The notes beneath the pieces are model-generated. The model was not told the DNA's origin. It searched no databases and worked only from the letters and a program-made list of their open reading frames with translations. A program made the translations under genes and the position numbers. DNA of 64,000 nucleotides from Branchiostoma floridae. Lineage: Eukaryota > Chordata > Leptocardii > Amphioxiformes > Branchiostomatidae. The number at the start of each line of letters is the position of its first letter. The first letter of the stretch is position 1. The stretch spans positions 21,719,820-21,783,819 of the forward strand of contig NC_049989.1 of assembly GCF_000003815.2 (NCBI RefSeq), read 5' to 3'. This document shows, in pieces, positions 37,653 through 51,166 of this stretch.

Positions 37653-40340
37653 CCTAGCAGCTTGCTCTGGAAGTGCAGGGGCATTCGGGTTTCAAGCTGA
37701 GGTGAACAAGACTAGTACCTAATTGAAGGTTCATGTAGGTACTAATTTGCACCTGAGGAGATTTGTGTAAAGTTATGCATTTCCCCAAGGCACAACGCCG
37801 ACTTCAATCGGTGGAGAGGTGGTCCGAGGGTTTGAGGAGAGCCACAACACCAAACACTACGGTAGATCAAGAGGAGGGGCCCATCCCCAATGTCAGCGGA
37901 GCAAACCGTACAGTCTTATGCAGCTAGTACTTAGTATAAAGCTAACTGCAAAGAACTGGCAGTTTTATCTTGTTTGTAACTTGGATTTTTGTCGATTCGT
38001 ATCAGATAGGTGTTGATCAATTAAACCAGATACCAGGCAACGTTTAATCATGATACCATGCAAAACTTTATTCAAACTTCTTCATCATTACATTACTCTT
38101 GTAGTTTAAGCAATTGATAGAAAATTCCAATAGATTTCTCAATATGTATGAATTTGTAGGAGACAGAATATATCTTTATATGATAAAATCATAATATTTT
38201 GTATAGTTTGATAAATTGTTTCTGGTAAAATAGTGTGAATAGATAACCTTTTCAACTCTTCTTGGCATGTTTGACCAATTGCCGACGTCACGTATCCCCA
38301 TGATCACGTGTTTTAAAATAAGATCACGTGTCTGTAATTCTCTCAAGTTTACGTTCTGAAGTCATTGGTTGGTCATCAGTATTGATCCTGAAGAAGGCGA
38401 CAGTGGTCGTTTAAAATTTGATGGGTTGGAATTTTTTGTTTGTTTTTAAACTGAATGTGAAGGAGTAAGTGTAATGGTGCGGACGGGGTGTACATACGGT
38501 TTGGGAGTGGACAGAACTACAGGGTAGTAAGAGTGGCGGGTCGCAGAGCTTCGTACTTCATGGTCAATATTTGTAAAATTGTCACAGACCTTAAGATAAG
38601 TCTTGTGAAAATGAGAAAGAGAACAGAATGGAAACAAAGTGTTGGGAGGAAAACTTGGAGGAATCTGACTTTATTCATTTCCTGAAACTGTGTGTACCGA
38701 GGTCCAGACTTTCCCTCTGACTCTGTTTTCATGCTTAATGTTCCAAGAACCACGGATTAATTTGGTGTGGCCTTAGACTGGTTAAAAAGGGTTTGGAAAG
38801 ACACTGGGAATTTGACAATCTAATGAACTTAGTGAAAGGCAAGTATTTCTTTAGTGAGAAAAGATGAATGTTGGAGGTGCTGTATCTTAGCTGAAAGTGA
38901 ATCTTGCAAGAAGATGTGTTGTAAGGCTTAAGATGGACTAAGATGTAAGATTTCTTCCCAGCATCTAACGAGCTTAAGACGGATCATTCTTCTGCAGATG
39001 TTGTGTACTTGTTATTCCAGATAACAGCTTTACTTTAACTCACTTCCTGCTACCGTACCCTGTAACTGGTACGAATGTGGTGCCAGAAGGGGTACCTTGG
39101 TAGGAAGAGGGTTAACCCAATGTTGCTGTTAGTCTGAGACGATGTAGTACAGAAGTGTGGGAATTTTACCTGCAGCTGAAGAAGGGATTTGACTACTATA
39201 TGTACGAGAGTATTTTACATAGCACATATTTTTAAGTTACCGAGAAATCTACTTGTTAAAGCCAATAATAATTTTTGTTGTGGTAACTATGGTGATGATT
39301 TGAGTTTTGTGCACCAGTGGTATGTGTAGCTACAGTAGTGACGTGGACTGGACGGTGAGAAGTAAAAAGTGTTCTAAAAGCAATCAGTGCAGACATGGAC
39401 ATGCTGGCGTAGTGACGGACTGGTTTGTGTTGTTACAGGATCAGGCTATTAGTCAACCATACCTGCCATTTTTGGACCATTTTTTGTCCTTGATGTACAA
39501 TAAAGGAATCATATAAAAGAGGAAGTATCTACACCGGCTTGTTTTGTGTTCCTGTGTGTGTTTACTGCCTCAAGCTAGGTTATGTACGGGGGACTTCCCT
39601 ATGTTCCCAAACCCCTATGTTAGTGCTTGGGGGTTAGGCCATGTTGATTTGATTACATGGATGACAAACTCTGGGAATCCCAGAACTGACGCGAGCGTGC
39701 GATTAAAATAAGTTTGACAAAAAAGTTGCCTCATTACGAAATCTAAGTAGTCTGGAAAGTTAAACAAATCACCAAACAAAGTAATACGGAACAATATATT
39801 TTTCGTTTCTACATTCTTCTTTGACCTTGGAATAGACATGGAGAATATATCTTTTTATATATTTTCTATCGACATACATGTTGTATATTTGCTCCTTTTG
39901 CAGCTGCTTTGTACTATTCAAAGCTTGTTCGAATTTTTTTGGAAACGGTCGAAATTTGATGCGCGCGCGAATGTAAACCTTATAATCAATCAACATGGCC
40001 AACTGTAACTTAAGGAACTTGTGGTATTCAGTGGAATAGCAACCGTAGAGAAAGTGGCCATGTTTTGGGGCGAAATTCTTTGTAGAGAAAAAGAGGAAGA
40101 CACAACAGGGAAACGCCTGTGTTAGTCACTTGTATCTGTGAGCAGGCCGCAGATAGACGAGAGACGGCTCCCACCGCCGGTTCAGCTCTTCTGGCATCTA
40201 GTTGAAAAGTTGGGTTTAAACTTTCTAACCTTTTTTTAAGATTCGCTCATTTCTTGTAATTACCCTCTATATACGGGGTGGGTGGGAGACCATGATAAAG
40301 CGTAGACTAGAACAGATTTTACCAACGTGGAGGAGGTGCC
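37653..40340. other. Intergenic, no gene recognised
   Basis: AT-rich. 38381-38420 shares ATTGATCCTGAAGAAGG and CGACAGTGGTCGTT-like text with 11041-11080, a dispersed repeat. Two CACGTG E-boxes lie at 38305 and 38325, with GACGTCAC at 38284. A decayed TLR 5' module starts near 40080. No convincing open frame. Confidence 0.45.
40080..40209 (+). other. 5' exon module D1 (decayed)
   Basis: GGAAACGCCTGTGTTAGTC, GTGAGCAGGCCGCAGAT, CACCGCCGGTTCAGCTCTTC and GTTGAAAAG followed by TTGGGT. The donor GT is lost (TT), so this copy is probably not used. It marks the left border of the TLR D unit. Confidence 0.45.
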
Positions 40341-40570
40341 CCGAGCACGTAAACGGCTTCATTATACCCCCCTCACATTAGGCGCGATTCGATCGGACGA
40401 CGAGTCTGCGAGCTCTTGATTGCGAGGAGGCCTGACCCTGACGAGAAGGGGGAACTTTGCCATTTCTTCGGACGGATACGGCTCCTCGAAACTTAGAGCT
40501 CGCTGACTCGTCGACCGATCGAATCGCGCCAAATGTGAGGGGGGTGTAATGAAGCCGTTTACGTGCTCGG
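40341..40570. mobile_element. Foldback element or MITE with 75-bp arms
   Basis: Bases 40341-40415 and 40496-40570 are inverted copies with 4 mismatches in 75. The arms contain CCGAGCACGTAAACGGCTTC and CACATTAGGCGCGATTCG. The loop is 80 bases. Part of the same end (CGCCTAATGTGAGGGGG) appears again just right of the next gap, so at least one more copy lies inside it. Confidence 0.75.
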
Positions 40571-40571
40571 A

Positions 40572-40892
40572 NNNNNNNNNNNNNNNNNNNNNNNNNNNNN
40601 NNNNNNNNNNNNNNNNNNNNNNNNNNNNNNNNNNNNNNNNNNNNNNNNNNNNNNNNNNNNNNNNNNNNNNNNNNNNNNNNNNNNNNNNNNNNNNNNNNNN
40701 NNNNNNNNNNNNNNNNNNNNNNNNNNNNNNNNNNNNNNNNNNNNNNNNNNNNNNNNNNNNNNNNNNNNNNNNNNNNNNNNNNNNNNNNNNNNNNNNNNNN
40801 NNNNNNNNNNNNNNNNNNNNNNNNNNNNNNNNNNNNNNNNNNNNNNNNNNNNNNNNNNNNNNNNNNNNNNNNNNNNNNNNNNNNNNNNNNNN
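40572..40892. other. Assembly gap of 321 N
   Basis: Unknown bases directly abutting the foldback arm. The right border (40893-40914) is another copy of the element terminus. The gap is probably due to the inverted repeats. Confidence 0.95.
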
Positions 40893-41004
40893 CGCCTAAT
40901 GTGAGGGGGGGTATAACTCAGATTGGGTACCTACTGGCTGCAATATAAATATGACGACTGCTACACCTCCCACAGACAGTGACTGCTTTACGGTGTACAT
41001 TTAA

Positions 41005-41124
41005 GAAAAAAGCGGAACAAGGAAACGCAGGTAACCGTCTTGTGAGCAGATCGACGAGAGACGGACGCCCCTTCCTCGCCCCCACCGCCGGTTCAGCTCT
41101 TCTCACAGACATCTTGCTGTGAAG
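41005..41124 (+). other. 5' exon module D2 of TLR D
   Basis: GGAACAAGGAAACGCAGGTA, then CACCGCCGGTTCAGCTCTTC and CAGACATCTTGCTGTGAAG followed by GTGGGT at 41125. The acceptor would be TTATTACAG ending 42254, giving an intron of 1.13 kb. Confidence 0.5.
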
Positions 41125-41242
41125 GTGGGTTCAAGATTTGCTCATTCTTTGTAATTACATGTGGAGAAGGGGGTAGACAATGTCATAGCGTAGACTAGAA
41201 CAGATTTTACCGGCGCAGCTTTGGACGTGACAGTCGCCCTGG

Positions 41243-41700
41243 TTAAGAATGAAGACCTTTATTGGACATTTTTGCCCAACTGGGCTAAGTACAGGCCACG
41301 TGGTAACAATCATATACATTTAACATTGGTTACAATAATATATATATACATTTATATGAGTGTACCCTGGTACATTCGACTTCCTGTTGCTTCTTTGTAA
41401 TGGCATAAATGTAGTTAGCTGTATGGCTGTAAGTAAGATAAATTTTTCTTTATCATTATTCAAGTATCTGAAGTGAGGAAATGTACTTAACACAGCCGAA
41501 ACAAATGTTTCTATCGCTGTCATACAAAGGACAATCTACAGTAAAGTGTACTTCGTCTTCCACTTTGTTACCTAAACTACGTATACAAAATAAGGAGGAA
41601 CTGTTGTCACTCAACTGAAAACGGATCCGCATGTACCGTATTTCGCGGATATATGATAATGTTACACTGATCATGACTAAGCCCGCTTGTAATATTGACT
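41243..41700 (-). mobile_element. 3' fragment of a non-LTR retrotransposon
   Basis: The minus strand encodes VEDEVHFTVDCPLYDSDR followed, after a frameshift, by ETFVSAVLSTFPHFRYL. This is the Cys-containing C-terminal region typical of CR1/L2-like polymerases. The minus-strand end CTTAGCCCAGTTGGGCAAAA and CCAATAAAGGTCTTCATTC matches the 3' end at 12480-12545. It lies inside the candidate TLR D intron. Confidence 0.65.
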
Positions 41701-42254
41701 TTCCACACAACACGTCCCACACAATGGCGTCCAATTGTTTCGGGTATGACACCGAATCTATCTGAGAGCAGAGTTCACATAGCAGGGTTTGTACCTGGAT
41801 GGGCAACTTCTGCTTTTGCGTCACGCATGAGCCGCTCCCAAAACACAAAGATGACCCGGCCATCTTTACAGTATGGTTGGTTGGGAAGGTTTTGTTTAAA
41901 ATAAGAAGTTAAATCAAATGTTTTGGGACCAAGATTTGGCTGGTGTCACAAAAATATATTAGTTTTTCCCGTGACTTAAGACATGGATGTAGCAGACAAA
42001 ACCTGGGGCTACCGGGGCTTGTACAGTGTACATTAAGAAAAATAAAGCCATTGTCTCACACACAGCCAACCATAGTCTTCCAACCACCCCGACACTCCTC
42101 AGACCATGGTTGGAGCAAGGTCAACTGTAGCAAATATCCGGGTCGTTACAACGTGTGGTTTTTACTGCACGTGTACGTGTAACGCTTCCCTTTCTGGCTC
42201 ATAAAATATATTACATGTGTACTTACTTGATATCGATGGTCATATTTATTACAG
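41701..42254 (+). other. Upstream region of TLR D
   Basis: Resembles 3390-3490 and 58830-58940 in places (GGATGGGCAACTTCTGCTTT, GTCACGCATGA). No gene. It ends at the splice acceptor TTATTACAG. Confidence 0.45.
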
Positions 42255-42291
42255 GTTCAACAACGAGAACAGTACGACAGAACAGATCGAC

Positions 42292-45529
<3,238 letters not shown>

Positions 45530-46440
45530 CCAAAATGTTTACTCATCATTTTATTTTATTCTGAAGCAATGGTAAACTGTATTTCCCATCACAGACTGTC
45601 CAACTCCAGTCGAGAAATGAACAATCCAAACAATCCAAAGCTTGTGTGACATCGCGTTAAAGCAGATAGAACACGTGTCTCAGTTAACGGTGGATCAAAA
45701 GTTGCAGAAAGTTTAAAGAGCCCCCGTCTCTGTTAAGGGATGGTTGTAAGGTCCTGATGTAAATATGTTCTCGTGGTTGATCTTTCTGTCACCTCGATTT
45801 TTTTGCTAACATGATACAATTTGTGTGATTTTGAAGTGTTTGCTATTGCTTGGGTTTTCAACTTGGTGTACGTGCGCATGTTTTTCTCTATTGCGTAGTG
45901 TATAGATATGTAAGTTTCATAAATAAGTTTGGATTTTGCTGTGATGGTCATTGCTCTTTTTGTCGTCTGATATCAAATGATGGGTTTTATCGGGCACTCA
46001 TTGAATTCAAGAGGAAATCGATAACACTATTGTTAGAATTGTAGAAACATTATTAGTTGTAACGTTACAATTGTAACTTCGTGCATGTACTATGATGACT
46101 ACTGTATTGTGCGCCGTGTGTGGAGCATGTTGCTAACATAATACACATTGCACATGGTTCAATGGGGTACATATTAAACGATAAAATTCTACGACCAGAA
46201 CCAGACGAACATTGGTTCAAAGACGGAGATGATGTGTCTCTCTTACCACCGTAGATCATGTTTAATTTCTGACTGTTTTGGCGTGTATGATCTACGGTTA
46301 CTAGTACTACTAAAGAAAATTGAGTCTTTCTGTGTAAAAAACTTTAGACAGTAGAGTCAGTCCTTTGGAAGGTTAACATCCCCCCCCCCCATGGCTGGTA
46401 AATCTCTACTATGGCCAAATATTCTCCCCTGTTTTTCCCA
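45530..46440 (+). other. 3' UTR of TLR D and start of the next unit
   Basis: Related to the sequence after A (TTGCAGAAAGTTTAAAG, GTAAGTTTCATAAATAAG). It includes a C-terminal relic (46180-46254). At 46345-46440 the CAGTAGAGTCAGTCC intergenic block starts, so the 3' UTR and spacer are much shorter than in other units. Confidence 0.5.
46180..46254 (+). pseudogene. Relic of a TLR C-terminal tail (after D)
   Basis: 25 codons read DKILRPEPDEHWFKDGDDVSLLPP and a stop, clearly akin to the [20 protein letters not shown] ending. No splice acceptor AG directly precedes it. It is a remnant of an older duplicate or, less likely, an alternative last exon. Confidence 0.6.
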
Positions 46441-46839
46441 ATACACCTTTCTCACGCGGCGGCCATGATAGATCGAAGAAGAGGTCAATGAGGCAAACAG
46501 ACAAAACTTATTTCTAAAATCAGGTCCCATTTAGTTTTCCCCCAAACCACACAAATTTTCATGATATAAGATAGAATAATAAATATTACAAGAAGTGTTA
46601 TGCACCGAAAGATGTAGCAATTTAAAGTAGTGTAGACTGACCCCATAGTCCATTAAGAGATGCAAAATAAAAACATAATAATGCAAATTTTTAACGAATT
46701 TGCAGCCATTCATTTATTGGTCGATTTCCTAATTGGCAGGCTACCATTGGTCGAACTGCTAATTATGATGGACAGCCTTTTGTTTGCCACATTGAACTCG
46801 TTTTAGATCTATCATGGCCGCCGCGTGAGAAAGGTGTAT
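46441..46839. mobile_element. MITE with 34-bp perfect terminal inverted repeats
   Basis: The left end ATACACCTTTCTCACGCGGC (46441-46474 in full) is an exact inverse of 46806-46839, and similarity continues inward imperfectly (GGCAAACAGAC against GTTTGCCACATTG). The roughly 330-base interior is AT-rich and non-coding. In units A, C and F the same place reads CCAATATACAGTTTATTGG (or CCAAATATACAG) without the element, an empty site flanked by TA. This fits a TA-targeting non-autonomous transposon. Confidence 0.8.
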
Positions 46840-47844
46840 ATACAGTATATTAGACCTGGTTGGTGTCAGTAGATTTATTAAGTGGGACACGAGTACGCAA
46901 ATAAGGAGTATGCAAAGAATCATACTTAGTATTATCTGGTCACAAATATGCAATATGTAACTGGAGAAAATGATGCGTTGACCATTTGTCATATCAGTAT
47001 GGCTAGAAACATCGTCGTAAACGTGGCGGTATTATGATAATAGATGTTATCTCATGGGGTACAAGAAGATCACCGAAATGGAGAAAGGTCATTTTTTTTA
47101 CAACTGATGCAAACTTATATAGGACTGGATCTTTCTACTGTAGCCATTCCAAAACAGCCCATATTTAACATAAAATCCAACCAAGAAAGGCTTTTTAATC
47201 ATTTCTTTCTCTCTCACCGAAGGGTCTAGGCGCAGGCGCCAACTGTTGCGTCACCCCTGTACCATAAGCTGTTGTGTCAAGTGACAAATATGCAAATTGC
47301 AAAGAGACGCGCAGACATGTGCACCAGACTGTTGTGTCAAGTTGGTGCAACAAATATTTACAGTGATTGTTTATCATGTAGATCAAGTCATATACAACTA
47401 TTGTAAAAGGTCACGAGCAAAGGTAACTGTTACTTGTAACACGTACACGTACACGTACATGTATCAGTTGTAATTTTTGTAACAACATTTTTAACCTCCT
47501 TGCATAAATAGAAGGCGTTGTGCCAAGTACAGAAAGTCTGTTTTGAATGTCATCATTTAGGTGTAAGGTGGTAGGTTATTGGTAGGCTTGGTTGGGTAAC
47601 CAAGAAGACAACATTGTTTTCCTTGGCCGCTAATAAGATATTCAGGAAGTTGAACACACCTTGGTTTTGTTTAAAATTCTTTGCAAAAAAAAAGCGGTGT
47701 GCTATTATGATATGAGACAGCCGGTCTATCAACACACACCTTTACGTGCCTGGCACCTGCGTGTCCGGACGAGGAAACGCTTAACGCATGGACTGCTCTT
47801 CGGTACGCGGTCAACAACACCCGTTATCCAAGCAGAACGTGCCT

Positions 47845-47973
47845 CGAAAAACGCAGGTGACTGTGAGCAGCCCGCATACCAACGGGTGTACCAGACGAGA
47901 GACAGCCGTCCCTTCCGCGCCGCCCCCACCACCGGTTCAACTCTTCTCACAGACATCTTGCTGAGAAGATAAG
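47845..47973 (+). other. 5' exon module of TLR E
   Basis: CCGTCCCTTCCGCGCCGCC, CACCGGTTCAACTCTTCTC, CAGACATCTTGCTGAGAAG, ATAAG, then GTGGGA at 47974. A 5-base insert precedes the donor relative to other copies. With the acceptor at 51130 the intron would be 3.16 kb, the longest here. Confidence 0.45.
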
Positions 47974-48837
47974 GTGGGATTTTACAAAACGCTCTTCTTT
48001 TCAAATCAGTCCATTCTTTGTGATTACACGGCTCGGTAACGTCTATATACGTGAGGTACGGAGGGCCAAGTTGGGGAGGAGAGGGGGAGCAGTAGGTGTA
48101 GATCAGTGGCCCATGGACAAAGATTACAGCCACCGCTTTGAACGTGATAATTGTCCTGGTGTGGCATACTAAGAAGCTCCGAACGTTCCTTCTTATACGC
48201 CGAATAGCAGTCACTCAACCAACAGGATATGGTTTTGGAACAGCAAATGTTTTACACCCTTCCTTATACCATCATAATAATTGTTAACCTTTGTTCAACT
48301 GCTATACATTGTGTTAGCTTACCTTTGATATACACCATACTTTAGCTATGGCTTACATTTAGATAAGTTTTACCTATAGTTCAAGTTCGAAAGAAGTCAA
48401 CTCCGTGGATTCACACACATACTCCAAGTCGATTCGCGTGACTGTGTAAACAAAGCCCTTGCGGTGACAGTAGACAAGAGAAGGGTCAAATCGCTTGTTT
48501 ATCAGGAATCTCCTAATATGTATGCAAATGAGCGCATCAGAGCTTGGAGCCTCTTGGCAGCCAGTGACTATTGAGTGCCAACATATGTCAATAATAACTC
48601 CATTCATTCACTGCCAACAATTTATTACTCCAACTTAGGTACGTTTATGTGATTGCATATAAGATAGCTGTCGTTTAAAAAAGTTGAATCGTCATTATTT
48701 CTTGTAAATGAAGTCAAATACAAGAATGACACAAAATAAACTCTTGTTTTAGTTCCATATGGGCGTGAATCCTGGGCTGGCGATTATTATATTTCAGCCA
48801 TACCATAGGTATGGTGAAATATATTGTATTCGTAATG

Positions 48838-48839
48838 TT

Positions 48840-48870
<31 letters not shown>

Positions 48871-48871
48871 C
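48838..48871. repeat. (TTTC)n microsatellite
   Basis: About eight TTTC units in a row. Confidence 0.9.
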
Positions 48872-48884
48872 CTGTCAAATCTTC

Positions 48885-49440
48885 AGAACACGGTATCTCC
48901 CTTGTTCCTCAACCGAATGACTTGAAATTTGGCACAAGGGTAGAGTGGGCCAATACCCTCGGACGTTTTTTTCATTTTTTCCATATCTGTCTCTTAAATG
49001 ATTTTATTAAGGTTTTTTGGTCATCTTAAGACCAAAACTGTATATTTGGGCCCCCTGTACCCTGGTATTATAACCGAATGAGCTGAAATTTGGTACAGAT
49101 GTGCCTTGATAAGTCCCCCATATAGATTCAATATCAGTTTTGGTGTACAGTATAACGAAATACTTATTTTTGCGATTTTTTGGTCATTTTTTTACCAAAA
49201 AAGGACACTTTTGGCTCCTGTACCTTGGTTTTAGAACCGGATGACCTGAAATTTAGTATAGGAGTGCCCTAGACATATGCGCACATGGATTCAATAACAC
49301 TTGAGGCATACGGTACAATAAAATGCTCAATTTTGCGATTATTTGGCCATTTTATGACCAAAAAGTACACTTTTGGCTATTGTGCTCTGGTTTTAAAACC
49401 AAATGACCTAAATTTTGGTAAAAGGGTGCACTAGATATTT
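48885..49440. repeat. Degenerate tandem repeat, period about 160 bp
   Basis: Roughly four copies share CCGAATGACTTGAAATTTGG-like text, then TTTTTGGTCATTTT and ACCAAAAAAG, near 48900, 49070, 49230 and 49400. No coding frame. Confidence 0.65.
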
Positions 49441-49527
49441 ATTCAAATGACACATGTATAATTTTTGTCATAGACTACGTCAAAATGATATATTTGGGGA
49501 TTTTTTTGTCATTTTCCAATAGCCAGA

Positions 49528-49557
49528 GGGGTCAATGACCTTAAGGTCGTTGACCCC
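49528..49557. repeat. 30-bp near-perfect palindrome
   Basis: GGGGTCAATGACCTT followed by AAGGTCGTTGACCCC, with one mismatch between halves. Each half also reads as an inverted pair of RGGTCA half-sites with one-base spacing (GGGTCA-A-TGACCT), the spacing bound by some nuclear receptors. Confidence 0.7.
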
Positions 49558-49684
49558 CAGCTGCAGATTGGACCTACTGGCATATATGTCTATTTAATCT
49601 AATTAGATAGGTAACCAATCACTTAGCCTGAATCTATATCCTAAAGAGGGGGGGGGTGGCAGCCAATCAGCGAGCCCGGTGTTA

Positions 49685-50340
49685 TCTGGAAGAGTCCATT
49701 CTTACACGGAGGGGTTCGTTTTTTTTTTTAATTCATCATTGGACTGGTGAAGTCTTTCAGTGGATGCATTTTTGGACAGGTCTATTTTGCAATTTTACAG
49801 AATGTGTGCTGGAAGAGTCTATTCTCGCACGGAGGGGGGATTTTTCAAAATTCATATTTTGGACTTTGGTGACTTCTAGTTTGTCAAAGTCTTTCAGTAG
49901 GGTTATTTTTGGACTGGTCTAATTTGCAATTTTACATGGGTGTTCTGGAAGAGTCCATTCTTGCATAGAGGGGGCTTTTTTTTTAAATCCATTTTTTGGA
50001 CTTCAGTGATTATGTCAAAGTCCTATTTTAGCGGATGTATTTTTGGACTGCTCTACTTTACATGGAAGAGTCCATTTTTTGCACACGGAAGGGGGATTTT
50101 TTCAAATTCAGTTTTGAACGGGTGATGATTCAAAATTCAATTCTAGTGGAAGTGTTTTTAGACTGGTCTATTATACCTTTTTATGCACTGGGACCTTTTT
50201 TGCTAAATTCAATTTTGGATTTGGTTTCTTATTCAAAAGGCCAAGGTTTCAGTGGGAGTATTTCTGGACTGGTCTATTGTGCAAATTCACATAGGATGCA
50301 CTGGAGTCCATCCTTAAACGGGGGAATTTTGTAAGACTCA
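49685..50340. repeat. Degenerate tandem repeat, period about 125 bp
   Basis: About five or six copies of a unit with GGAAGAGTCCATTCTTGCA, GGAGGGGG, TTTTTGGACTGGTCTA and CAATTTTACATGG, starting near 49688, 49811, 49945, 50064 and later more weakly. Short open frames inside follow from the repeats and are not supported as genes. Confidence 0.65.
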
Positions 50341-51166
50341 TTTTTGGGTTAAACCGTCATTAGTAAAAGTGATTTTTCAAATGGGTGATTTTGAAATAGC
50401 CTATTGTTGCATGGGGAGGGAGATGGCTGAAATATGCTGTATTTGCTCTCAAGCAAATGTCGGCCTTTCTAGTTAAGTAAATAAACGTACGCACTAAGTC
50501 GTCGCCTGCCGAGCGCCCTGGACATTCTTCTCTTTCCCAACAACACGTCCTATTGTCTGAAATCGGATCCTTCTGAGAGAGAAGCTCTTCGCAGAGAGCC
50601 GTTAAGCACCGGGGCAGATCACTTCAGGCTACTTTCTGTGGCGACACATACTATAGTTAATGGACAGATCACTTAACATTTACCGGGCACGCAAGAACCA
50701 CTCCCCAGCCGCATGTTTACGGTATGATAGCTGGAGAGTGTTAGTATTTAAGAAGATGAACCCCAGACTTGGCGGCCAGATTGTCTGGAATAGGCATCCA
50801 AACCACGGAAGTCTCTTCTGTTTCCTGGTGCTAAACTCGAAGGCATCTTGGAGACCTAACTTACGGTCACATCTTGTAAAATGGTAGTTTCAGTAGACCG
50901 AGGAAGAAAGGGACCCGCGATGTACTCAATGCCGCCATTCACTCATTTGTGACGAAAGATTTGGTCGGGATCAAGTGAAAAAAAGGAAACCAGTGCCGTC
51001 TACTTTCTGGAAAGGTTGACTCACCTGTCTTGAAAGTCAGCCTTAAAGCTAGGCCCAGCGTGTGGTTTCAATAATACTTCTATTTCTGTCACAAAGCGAT
51101 AGTACTTACCAGATGTTCGTATTTCCACAGGTTCGCAACGAGAAGAGTCCAACAGTGCAGATCGAC

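Larger units (their letters stand above)
46840..51130 (+). repeat. Intergenic unit preceding TLR E
   Basis: No gene. A mutated octamer region lies at 46893-46960 with one exact octamer at 47290-47297 and another at 48524-48531. GTGTCCGGACGAGGAAACGC is at about 47761 and one 5' exon module ends at 47973. A (TTTC)n microsatellite (48838-48871) and two families of tandem repeats (48885-49440 and 49685-50340) lengthen this spacer. It ends at the acceptor CGTATTTCCACAG. Confidence 0.7.

Noticed and set aside
38281-38330. CRE-like GACGTCAC and two CACGTG boxes as a promoter
   Set aside because: There is no gene or exon nearby to control; the short motifs can occur by chance.
42217-42291. In-frame ATG 75 bases upstream of the TLR D start
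   Set aside because: It lies before the splice acceptor at 42254, and the other five genes start at the ATCGACATGGAGTC-type context followed by the signal peptide.
49656-50334. Short + strand open frames with repeated FWTG and EESIL text
   Set aside because: Produced by the 125-bp tandem repeat; frames differ between units and none is conserved.
51062-51166. In-frame ATG 105 bases upstream of the TLR E start
   Set aside because: It is upstream of the acceptor at 51130, is not shared with other copies, and would put about 35 residues before the signal peptide.
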